Source of the DNA: Vibrio albus
GTDB taxonomy: Bacteria; Pseudomonadota; Gammaproteobacteria; Enterobacterales; Vibrionaceae
DNA length: 64,000 nt
Reading direction: 5' to 3'
NCBI RefSeq assembly: GCF_003144035.1
Contig: NZ_QFWT01000005.1
Span: 186,001-250,000 of the forward strand
Numbering within the stretch: the first letter of the stretch is position 1; every line of letters begins with the position of its first letter. This document shows positions 26,570 to 34,373 of this stretch, one piece after another. The notes below the pieces were generated by a model. It had not been told where the DNA came from, made no database searches, and saw only the letters and a list, made by a program, of their open reading frames with translations. Made by a program: the position numbers and the translations under genes.

Positions 26570-26585
26570 GCTGAATCGGTTCAGC
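26570..26585. promoter_or_regulatory. Cra (FruR) operator 1
   Basis: GCTGAATCGGTTCAGC is a near-perfect palindrome that matches the Cra consensus GCTGAAnCGnTTCAGC. It lies 59 bases upstream of fruB. Half-sites GCTGAACC and TTCAGCAAAGC surround it. Confidence 0.85.
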
Positions 26586-26677
26586 AAAGCTTTAAAAAAA
26601 TTCAGCAAAGCTATCTCAATATGTTGCTGACCAGTTTCACCTTAAAGGTAGGTGATGCGCTTCAAATTTCAAGTTTT

Positions 26678-26693
26678 GCTGAATCCTTTCAGC
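26678..26693. promoter_or_regulatory. Cra (FruR) operator 2
   Basis: GCTGAATCCTTTCAGC is a Cra-type palindrome, 6 bases from the third site, between the divergent fruB and cra genes. Confidence 0.82.
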
Positions 26694-26699
26694 TTTTAT

Positions 26700-26715
26700 A
26701 CTGAATCGTTTCAGC
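26700..26715. promoter_or_regulatory. Cra (FruR) operator 3
   Basis: ACTGAATCGTTTCAGC matches the E. coli Cra site TGAATCGTTTCA over its core. Its 22-base centre-to-centre distance from operator 2 puts both on about the same helix face, two turns apart. Confidence 0.85.
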
Positions 26716-26806
26716 GTATAATTCAATGCAGATTAGCAACTGACCTTTAGATTTATGATCTGACGCACACTACGGGATGAGAATCTACAGGAAAACGGTG
26801 ATAAAT

Positions 26807-27784
26807 ATGACACTAGATGAAGTGGCAAAGCTGGCAGGAGTCTCAAAAACGACGGCCAGTTATGTGATTAACGGTAAGGCACAGAAGTACCGGATTAGTG
26901 AAAAAACGCAGAAAAAAGTGATGGCGGTCGTCGATGAGTACAACTACCGGCCGGACCTGACAGCCTCGTCACTACGTGCCGGGACCAGCCGGTCATTTGG
27001 CCTGATCATTCCTGATCTGGAAAACACCAGTTACGCGAGACTGGCAAAACTGCTGGAACAGAATTCCCGTAAAGCAGGTTATCAGATATTGATCGGCTGT
27101 TCCGATGATGATCCTGAAACCGAAAAGAAACTGTCTGAGGCATTAGTCAGCCGAAGAATTGAAGTGCTGTTTGTGGCCAGCTGTTTGCAGGATGGAAGCG
27201 ACTATTATCTGAATGTTCAGAACTCAGGGACACCGGTTATTGCGATTGACCGTCCGTTAGACGATGAGCATTTTTCCTGTGTCGTTAGTGAAGATTTTTC
27301 ATCAGCTTACGAGCTTACGCATTCCGTATTATCCGGTAATGTGAAAACAGTGGGTCTTATCGGAGCATTGCCTGAGCTGTATATTTCCAAAGAGCGCCAG
27401 CTTGGGTTTGAATCTGCTCTGAAGGCACAGTCTAAGCAATCGCTGATAGCTTACGGTAAGCATTATTCGCAAGAAAGTGGCCGTAAGATTTTCGAAAAAT
27501 GGATCCATGATGGTGTATTGCCGGATGCTGTTATCACGACATCCTACACATTGTTGGAAGGGGTGTTAGATGTGCTTCTCGAACACCCGGCACTGATGAA
27601 CCAGATTAAGTTGGGTACGTTTGGTGATAACCGTTTGCTGGACTTTTTGCCGGTTAAAATTAATTCCATGGCGCAGCAGTTTGAGCTTATTGCTGACAGT
27701 GCGCTGGAAATGGCGCTGAATGCCTCGGCGAAACGTTATCACTCCGGAATAGAGCTGATACAGCGTAAGATTATTCGCCGTTAA
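26807..27784 (+). CDS. cra: Catabolite repressor/activator Cra (fructose repressor)
   Basis: A LacI-family regulator that represses fruBKA and releases DNA on binding fructose 1-phosphate. The start at 26807 gives MTLDEVAKLAGVSKTTASYVINGKA, which aligns with the N-terminus of E. coli Cra. A reading frame ten codons longer exists but lacks support. The 325-residue protein has the LacI helix-turn-helix and hinge at 1-60, followed by a periplasmic-binding-like effector domain with the SFGLIIPDLENTSYARLAKLLE stretch. It is divergent from fruBKA, with three operators between them. It probably also controls the amylosucrase gene downstream. Confidence 0.96.
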   Translation: MTLDEVAKLAGVSKTTASYVINGKAQKYRISEKTQKKVMAVVDEYNYRPDLTASSLRAGTSRSFGLIIPDLENTSYARLAKLLEQNSRKAGYQILIGCSDDDPETEKKLSEALVSRRIEVLFVASCLQDGSDYYLNVQNSGTPVIAIDRPLDDEHFSCVVSEDFSSAYELTHSVLSGNVKTVGLIGALPELYISKERQLGFESALKAQSKQSLIAYGKHYSQESGRKIFEKWIHDGVLPDAVITTSYTLLEGVLDVLLEHPALMNQIKLGTFGDNRLLDFLPVKINSMAQQFELIADSALEMALNASAKRYHSGIELIQRKIIRR

Positions 27785-27808
27785 CCTTCACCTAGAACAT
27801 ATCTTGAC

Positions 27809-27850
27809 GCCTCTTTTTATTGTAAACGTTCCCGATAAAAGAGGCATTTT
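27809..27850 (+). terminator. Terminator of cra
   Basis: GCCTCTTTT pairs with AAAAGAGGC around a long loop, followed by TTTTCCCC. It lies 24 bases after the cra stop. Confidence 0.75.
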
Positions 27851-27936
27851 CCCCTCCTTTACTCACATTTTTTATATTAATACTGTATTTCATTGCAATT
27901 TAGTGAGCTTGGTACCTATTGTTTCTTCATGAATTC

Positions 27937-27952
27937 GCTAAATTGATTTAGC
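27937..27952. promoter_or_regulatory. Cra-like palindrome upstream of the amylosucrase gene
   Basis: GCTAAATTGATTTAGC is a perfect 16-base palindrome. It keeps the outer GCT/AGC and the spacing of the Cra site GCTGAATCGATTCAGC, with A/T in place of G/C at the inner positions. It ends 33 bases before the start codon, where a repressor would block transcription. Another LacI-family regulator could also bind. Confidence 0.6.
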
Positions 27953-27985
27953 ACATAACAGATAAGAGACAGACAGGAGGTGCGT

Positions 27986-29914
27986 ATGGAGTCAGAGCAG
28001 ATGGGTAGGGATGCACTGGAACTGGTGTTGGAATCCGTTGAACTGCCAAAGTTGACTAAAAAAGATGAAAAAGAGTTCCGTAAGCGGCTGGATCAGCACT
28101 TTCCTGATTTAATTGCAAAGCTACATCATCTCTATGGGGAACGTTACGATTTCTTTTACTATGTTCAAAAATTAGTGGTTGGCTTGGCGGCATCATTTGT
28201 TGCCCGAAAGCGCAAGCTGAAGAACAGAGATGAGCAAAGGCTAAAAGAGCCCACCTGGTACCGCAGTGAAAAAATGTTAGGTATGGCACTTTATGTTGAC
28301 CTGTTTGCCGGTGATCTTAAGAACCTGAAAACCAAGATCCCTTATCTGCAGGAATTGGGGGTGAATTACGTGCATTTAATGCCACTGTACAAATCACCGG
28401 AAGGAAACAGTGATGGTGGCTATGCCGTATCAGATTACCGCAGTGTTGACCCTAAGCTGGGAACGGAAAAAGATTTAATCGCGGTGGCGGACGCTTTTAA
28501 TGATGCCGGTATCAGTCTAGTACTGGATTTTGTTTTTAATCACACCTCTGATGAGCATGAATGGGCAAAGAAAGCACGGGAAGGGGACCCTAAATACGCA
28601 GATTTCTACTATTTCTTCGAGGATGAAAAAGAAGTTGAGGAGTACAACCAGACCTGCCGCGAAATTTTCCCTACCGTACGTCGGGGGAGCTTTACCTATC
28701 AGGATGATATGCAGAAGTGGGTGTGGACGACATTTAACAGTTTCCAGTGGGATCTGAATTTTTCCAATCCGGCCGTATTTAATGCGATCACGGATGAAAT
28801 GCTGTTTCTGGCGAATATTGGCTGTGAAGGCCTGAGACTGGATGCACTGGCGTTTATCTGGAAAGAAAAATGGACTCAGTGTGAAAGCCTGCCAAAAGCG
28901 CATACGTTGATCCAGTGCTTTAATCTCTGCCTGCAGATTGTGGCACCTGCCGTTCAGTTTAAATCTGAGGCGATTGTCCACCCTGATGAAGTCGCTCAGT
29001 ATATTGATAAAAAAGAGTGTCAGCTTTCTTATAATCCTTTGATGATGGCTTTAATGTGGGAAAGTCTGGCAACCCGCGAAACCAGGTTGCTGACGGCTTC
29101 TCTGAAAAAGAGTTTTGAAATTTCGCCAGAGTGTAGCTGGGTTAACTATATTCGCTGTCATGATGATATCGGCTGGACGTTCGATGATGCAATCGCGGAG
29201 CAGCAAGGTATTAACGGGTTTGACCACCGTAAATTCCTCAACCAGTTCTATACCGGGCGTTTTGAAGGTTCTTTTGCGGAAGGGGTGCCTTTTCAGGAAA
29301 ACCCAACAACGGGGGATTGCCGGGTATGTGGCTCACTGGCATCACTGGCCGGGCTGGAAAAGGCACTGGAATCTGGTGATGCAACTGAGCTGGAATATGC
29401 ATTGAAACGGGTTCGTCTGATGAACAGCATTAGTCTGAGCATCGGTGGCATACCTCTGATCTATCAGGGGGATGAACTGGGTATGCTGAATGACCATAGT
29501 TATCTGCAGGATGAACATAAGCGAGATGACTCCCGCTGGGTAAACCGCCCTTATATTACGGATGAGGCAGTAAAACTGGCAACGGATGGCGTATCACCAC
29601 AAGCCAGAATTCACGATGAACTGAAACAGATGATCCGGATACGCCAGAATAGTCCGGTGTTTGGTATAGCAAACACCGAGATTCTGGAAACCTATCAGCC
29701 GCACTTGTTTGCTTATATCCGTGCGCATGACAATGGCGATAAGATGCTGGCCATCTGCAACTTTAGTGAGCAGGGGCAACGGGTACCTTTGTCTATCTGT
29801 GATGCTTTGGGAACCCGGGAGGTTGAAGATATCCTTCAGGGCAAAATTGCCGATTACGGGGATGAAATCGTTCTGGATGCGTATGATGTGTTATGGCTGA
29901 AAGCCGTAAGTTAA
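27986..29914 (+). CDS. Amylosucrase (GH13 sucrose-dependent glucan synthase)
   Basis: A GH13 enzyme that uses sucrose to extend alpha-1,4-glucan and releases fructose, or hydrolyses sucrose. From the ATG at 27986 (AGGAGG 5 bases upstream) it is 642 residues, against 636 for Neisseria polysaccharea amylosucrase. With this start the catalytic residues fall at the same numbers as in that enzyme: nucleophile Asp286 (GLRLDALAFIWK), acid/base Glu328 (FKSEAIVHPDEV) and His392-Asp393 (RCHDDIGWTF). There is no signal peptide, so it acts on cytoplasmic sucrose. It follows cra. Released fructose would enter metabolism without the PTS. Sucrose hydrolase is the main alternative. Confidence 0.9.
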   Translation: MESEQMGRDALELVLESVELPKLTKKDEKEFRKRLDQHFPDLIAKLHHLYGERYDFFYYVQKLVVGLAASFVARKRKLKNRDEQRLKEPTWYRSEKMLGMALYVDLFAGDLKNLKTKIPYLQELGVNYVHLMPLYKSPEGNSDGGYAVSDYRSVDPKLGTEKDLIAVADAFNDAGISLVLDFVFNHTSDEHEWAKKAREGDPKYADFYYFFEDEKEVEEYNQTCREIFPTVRRGSFTYQDDMQKWVWTTFNSFQWDLNFSNPAVFNAITDEMLFLANIGCEGLRLDALAFIWKEKWTQCESLPKAHTLIQCFNLCLQIVAPAVQFKSEAIVHPDEVAQYIDKKECQLSYNPLMMALMWESLATRETRLLTASLKKSFEISPECSWVNYIRCHDDIGWTFDDAIAEQQGINGFDHRKFLNQFYTGRFEGSFAEGVPFQENPTTGDCRVCGSLASLAGLEKALESGDATELEYALKRVRLMNSISLSIGGIPLIYQGDELGMLNDHSYLQDEHKRDDSRWVNRPYITDEAVKLATDGVSPQARIHDELKQMIRIRQNSPVFGIANTEILETYQPHLFAYIRAHDNGDKMLAICNFSEQGQRVPLSICDALGTREVEDILQGKIADYGDEIVLDAYDVLWLKAVS

Positions 29915-29925
29915 CAGAGTGATGC

Positions 29926-29957
29926 TTTGCCCCTCACCTATTAAGGTGAGGGGCAAA
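29926..29957. terminator. Bidirectional terminator between amylosucrase and a convergent chemoreceptor gene
   Basis: TTTGCCCCTCACC and GGTGAGGGGCAAA form a 13-bp perfect stem with a TATTAA loop. There is only a short T-run on each side, but the stem is strong. Confidence 0.8.
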
Positions 29958-29964
29958 TCTGATG

Positions 29965-31845
29965 TTATACTTTGAAATACCCCAGCTCGCTTTGCTGTGC
30001 TTCTGCCAGTTGCGCAAGCTCTGTCGACGCCTGCAAAGTCTGGTTAATCGCAGCCACATTCTTATGAACCAAATCAAATGTCTGAGTCGTTGACTGAGAA
30101 ATTTCTTCTGTTACCGCAAACTGCTGTTGTGAGGCTGTGGCAACCAGTGTGTTGATGTCTGATATTGATTGAGAGGCTGCAGTAATTTCCTCAAAGGCCG
30201 CTTTAATCTGATCGGCCAGAGTCACTGACTCTTCAATTAATTCAACGTTGGTTGCCATATTCTTATTCGCTTTCTGCGACTGAGACTGCAGCTTTTCAAT
30301 GATTTCCTGAATGCTAACCGTTGATTCCTGTGTTTTGGTTGCTAGCACTCTGACTTCATCGGCAACAACAGCAAATCCGCGCCCCTGTTCGCCCGCTCTG
30401 GCTGCTTCAATAGCGGCATTGAGTGCCAACAGATTAGTCTGTTCGGAAATATTGTTGATGACCTCAGTAACTGAGCCAATTTCCTGTACGAACTGGCTTA
30501 GCTCATCCACAATACCTGCTGTAGTGGTGACCGAGTCATTAATTTGATCCGTGAGAAGGATATTTTTTTCCAGAGTTTGTTTACCACTGTCAACGCTGGT
30601 CTGGGTTTTCCGGGCTTCATCTTCTGCCATAACGGCTTTGTCACTCACCTCTTGTGAGGTGGATGAAAGCTCATTGATCGCTGTCGAAACCTGTTCTATT
30701 TGCTGTAATTCGTTCTGTGCGTTGTTCTGAGTATCACTCATCACCACATTCAGTTCCTGAGCGGCAGATGATACATTCTCGGAGATATTGTGAGAGTTTC
30801 TAATCAGGGTTGCCAGTTGGGCCGATAAATTGACCAAAGAACGGTAAATTCCCGTTTCCTTACCGGTCGGTATAAAGTTCTGGGTCAGGTCACCACCCGC
30901 CATTTTTTCCATTAGAGCGGCAATATCATCAGGGGCACCGCCAACTGGTTTGAGAACGAGTTTGTTGACGGTCAGCAGTAATATAATACCTGCAATAATC
31001 AGGCTAATGAGTCCGGTTATTGCGGTAGACAGTAACTGGTCATTCGCCGCCTCCTCAATAACAGTGTCTTGGATAAAAGTCACGTAGCTCCATCCGGTGA
31101 TATCCAAATGAGACCAGAATGCAGTGAAATCGATATCTTTACCATCTACACTGGCGGTATAACTGAGTTCAGGCTTATCAGTACTGAACCCCTTATACAG
31201 AGGGCGGGCTTCGAATATACTCTTTCCGACCATTTCCGAATAAGGTGCAAGTAGTATGCTTCCGTTCTGAGCGTAAAGGAAAATATTACTTTTTTTAGCT
31301 AGCTCATCCAGTACCGCGTCAATGCGTACATTAGAAAATACAGCAGCATTACTATTTATTTTATAAATCACAGCCAGTACGGTGTTTCCGGTAACGGATG
31401 ATTGGTATGGGGGAGAAATATAAAACTGTTTTCCCTGATTAAATACTGCATTGTAGTAGGGGCGGTTGCGTTCTTTTGCATTGAAGGGCAGTTTGTCTCC
31501 GGCTTCGTTATAGATGCTCCCGTCTTTAGTTACTATCGCAACTTCATCGCTTATGCTGCTTTGTGCCCGGTGGAGAGCACTTAGTTGTATCACTGCGCTT
31601 TCTGACAGCCGATCACCTTGTATGTCGGCCTTAGTTACACGCACTGAAGAGAGCATATGACGGTAGCTGGTTATCTTTTCTTCTAATTCAGCCTCGATGG
31701 TGGCGTTTTGCTCTCGCAGCAACTCTTTATTCTGATAAACACTTTCATTTTTAAAAGAATAGTAATTTAATGCAGCAAGTATAACGACGATGATAGTAAT
31801 AAGGGCACTGAGTGTACCTATAATTTGGAGTTTAAATCTGTTCAT
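29965..31845 (-). CDS. Methyl-accepting chemotaxis protein, dCache type (copy 1 of a tandem pair)
   Basis: A 626-residue chemoreceptor. A first membrane segment (about 9-28) is followed by a dCache-like periplasmic sensor (about 30-270) with [30 protein letters not shown] second membrane segment (about 277-300), a HAMP region and the cytoplasmic signalling domain follow. The hairpin tip [14 protein letters not shown] and the highly conserved [32 protein letters not shown] are present. The dCache stretch suggests amino acid or small carboxylate ligands. It is most similar to the next gene in the same orientation (32261), with the same length and the same C-terminus GYFKV. No CheR-binding NWETF pentapeptide is present. 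Confidence 0.93.
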   Translation of the reverse strand: MNRFKLQIIGTLSALITIIVVILAALNYYSFKNESVYQNKELLREQNATIEAELEEKITSYRHMLSSVRVTKADIQGDRLSESAVIQLSALHRAQSSISDEVAIVTKDGSIYNEAGDKLPFNAKERNRPYYNAVFNQGKQFYISPPYQSSVTGNTVLAVIYKINSNAAVFSNVRIDAVLDELAKKSNIFLYAQNGSILLAPYSEMVGKSIFEARPLYKGFSTDKPELSYTASVDGKDIDFTAFWSHLDITGWSYVTFIQDTVIEEAANDQLLSTAITGLISLIIAGIILLLTVNKLVLKPVGGAPDDIAALMEKMAGGDLTQNFIPTGKETGIYRSLVNLSAQLATLIRNSHNISENVSSAAQELNVVMSDTQNNAQNELQQIEQVSTAINELSSTSQEVSDKAVMAEDEARKTQTSVDSGKQTLEKNILLTDQINDSVTTTAGIVDELSQFVQEIGSVTEVINNISEQTNLLALNAAIEAARAGEQGRGFAVVADEVRVLATKTQESTVSIQEIIEKLQSQSQKANKNMATNVELIEESVTLADQIKAAFEEITAASQSISDINTLVATASQQQFAVTEEISQSTTQTFDLVHKNVAAINQTLQASTELAQLAEAQQSELGYFKV

Positions 31846-32260
31846 GATTCACTCATTTATTGGTATAGATGTATTTTCAGTATCCATATTTCATAGCCAT
31901 ATATACAGGAAATTATGGCAATGAATATAACTACTGACGTTGGTATTAGTACAGTATCAGATGCTATTTATGTCAAATGCAACCCATAACCACCTGTAAT
32001 TTAGATCTGTAATAATAAAAAAGAATTTTTATCTGGAAACTGATCTTTAATTAGATGATTTTTGGTATATGGTATGGTTTTCTTTTATGATCATCTGGTT
32101 GTTTTTGCTCAACAAACATATTCAACTTATTGATGTGTGTGTGATTTCTATGGGGTGGGTGCGGTATATTTACAGGCAGTCTGGCAGGTAATTAAGGTTA
32201 GGGAATGTTTATAAATCGCATAGAAATATCCCTCCCCCGAAGGGGAGAGAGTAATAAAGG
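31846..32260. other. AT-rich intergenic region between tandem chemoreceptor genes
   Basis: 415 bases without a gene. It contains the terminator-like hairpin of the upstream copy (32232-32247). It presumably also contains the promoter of copy 1, for which no sigma-28 or sigma-70 boxes could be assigned with confidence. Confidence 0.5.
32232..32247 (-). terminator. Terminator-like hairpin after chemoreceptor copy 2
   Basis: CTCCCC and GGGGAG form a 6-bp stem with a four-base loop 13 bases beyond the stop codon. The following minus-strand bases are GATATTTC, so the T-run is weak. Confidence 0.5.
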
Positions 32261-34141
32261 TTATACTTTGAAATATCCCAGTTCGTTTTTCTGAGTTTCT
32301 GCTAATTGAGCCAGTTCTGAAGAGGCTTGCAGAGTTTGGTTAACCGCCGCAACATTTCTGTTCACTAAATCAAAGGTCTGAGTGGTTGACTGTGAGATCT
32401 CTTCTGTCACTGAGAATTGTTGCTGAGAAGCGGTGGCAACCAGAGCATTAATGTCTGATATTGACTGACTTGCAGCGGCAATCTCTTCAAATGCGGCTTT
32501 GATCTGATCGGCCAGAGCAACAGATTCTTCGATTAATTCAACGTTTTCTACCATGTTTTTATTGGCTATTTTAGACTGAGACTGCAGTTTTTCTATTATC
32601 TCCTGAATGCTAACGGTTGACTCCTGGGTTCTGGTTGCCAACACTCTCACTTCATCTGCGACAACGGCGAAGCCTCGCCCTTGCTCTCCGGCTCTGGCGG
32701 CTTCGATAGCGGCATTCAGCGCCAGCAGGTTGGTCTGCTCGGAGATATTATTAATGACTTCGGTGACGGATCCGATTTCCAGAACGAACTGACTGAGCTC
32801 ATCGACGATACCGGCCGTTGTTGTGACGGACTCGTTAATTCGATCGGTCAGGCTGATATTTTTCTCCAGAGTTTGTTTGCCACTATTTACGCTGTGTTGT
32901 GTTTTTCTGGCTTCTTCTTCTGCCATAACGGCTTTATCACTGACTTCTTGTGACGTGGATGAAAGCTCATTAATCGCTGTTGAAACCTGCTCCATTTGTT
33001 GTAATTCACTCTGGGCATTGTTTTGTGTATCGGTCATGACAACGTTCAGTTCCTGAGCGGCAGAGGATACGTTTTCCGAAATGCTGTGCGAGGTTTTAAT
33101 CAGAGTGGCTAACTGCGTGGATAAGTTAACCAGAGAAAGGTAGATCCCGGTCTCTTTCCCCGTTGAGCTCAGGTTCTGAGTCAGATCACCGGTAGCCATT
33201 TTTTCCATCAGTAAAGCAATATCATCAGGGGCACCACCAACGGGTTTTAGCACCAGTTTATTCATAATAAACATTAATATGACTCCCGCGATCAGTATGC
33301 TGAAAAAACCAATAACAGCAGTCGTTATAAGTTGTGAATTTGCCCCTTTCTCGATGGTGCTGTTTTTAATAAAAGTGACGTAATTCCATCCGGTTATATC
33401 TAGCTGCCCCCAGAAAGCCGTAAAATCTGTATTTTCGCCATTCACGGTAGCGGTATAACTAAGCTCTGGGGTTTCCCGGCTAAAATTTTTGTATAGCGGC
33501 CGTTCTGTAAATATATTTTTATTTATAAGTTCAGGGTAAGGGGCGGCGAGTATCACCCCTTCTTGTGTATAAACAAACATATTGTCTAACTCTAAAACCA
33601 CATCAAGCATGGTATCGGTATTGACATTAGACAATACGGCTACTGAGTTATTGATTTTATAAGTAACAGCCATCACCATGTTGCCTGTTACCGAAGATTG
33701 ATACGGAGGTGAAGTGTAGAAAGTTTTGCCTTGGTTGAATACGGCATTGTAGTACGCCCGGTTTGCTTGTTTTGCGTTAGTCGCTAGCTTTTCTCCTGTC
33801 GCATCGTACAAGCTACCGTCTTGTGTCAGCAAAAAGATACCATCACTGACTTTGTTGAGTATTTTGGCTAATGCCGCAAGTTGGTTTGTGGCATTCGTGG
33901 ATAAGTGATCCCCCTGGATATCATCAGCTGATGCCTCAATAGATGCCAGGGTGTTGTGGAAGCTAAGGAGTTTTCCTGTCATTTGTGCATCAAGAGATTG
34001 ATTATTTTCTCTTAATAGCTCTTTGTTCAGATGAATACTCTCATTTCTGAAAGCGTTGTAATTAAGCGTGGCCAAAATGATAACAATAACTGAAATAATG
34101 ACACAGAGAGTGCCAACTATTTGAATTTTAAATTTATTCAT
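32261..34141 (-). CDS. Methyl-accepting chemotaxis protein, dCache type (copy 2 of a tandem pair)
   Basis: Also 626 residues, with the same architecture as the gene at 29965: membrane segment, dCache sensor containing [27 protein letters not shown], second membrane segment, HAMP and signalling domain. By eye the signalling half is nearly identical to copy 1. The sensor half differs more, for example [23 protein letters not shown] against [23 protein letters not shown]. This points to duplication followed by divergence of ligand range. The two genes have separate upstream regions and probably separate promoters. Confidence 0.93.
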   Translation of the reverse strand: MNKFKIQIVGTLCVIISVIVIILATLNYNAFRNESIHLNKELLRENNQSLDAQMTGKLLSFHNTLASIEASADDIQGDHLSTNATNQLAALAKILNKVSDGIFLLTQDGSLYDATGEKLATNAKQANRAYYNAVFNQGKTFYTSPPYQSSVTGNMVMAVTYKINNSVAVLSNVNTDTMLDVVLELDNMFVYTQEGVILAAPYPELINKNIFTERPLYKNFSRETPELSYTATVNGENTDFTAFWGQLDITGWNYVTFIKNSTIEKGANSQLITTAVIGFFSILIAGVILMFIMNKLVLKPVGGAPDDIALLMEKMATGDLTQNLSSTGKETGIYLSLVNLSTQLATLIKTSHSISENVSSAAQELNVVMTDTQNNAQSELQQMEQVSTAINELSSTSQEVSDKAVMAEEEARKTQHSVNSGKQTLEKNISLTDRINESVTTTAGIVDELSQFVLEIGSVTEVINNISEQTNLLALNAAIEAARAGEQGRGFAVVADEVRVLATRTQESTVSIQEIIEKLQSQSKIANKNMVENVELIEESVALADQIKAAFEEIAAASQSISDINALVATASQQQFSVTEEISQSTTQTFDLVNRNVAAVNQTLQASSELAQLAETQKNELGYFKV

Positions 34142-34373
34142 GGGAGTACTCTAACGTTGTTACTTATATTTTTAAGTATCACTCAGCGAAGCATAAGAGA
34201 TATGTTTATCAGGGGTGATAATATTATGGAACCGGATCCATAATATATTACTGAATATTATAAGCAACAAATATAGCATTGGATTTTGGAGTAAAAGCCC
34301 AAATTGTTGTAATTAAATTGAATGAGACCCTTTTAATATATGCAATAGATATCTTAATTAGGTATTAATAAAA

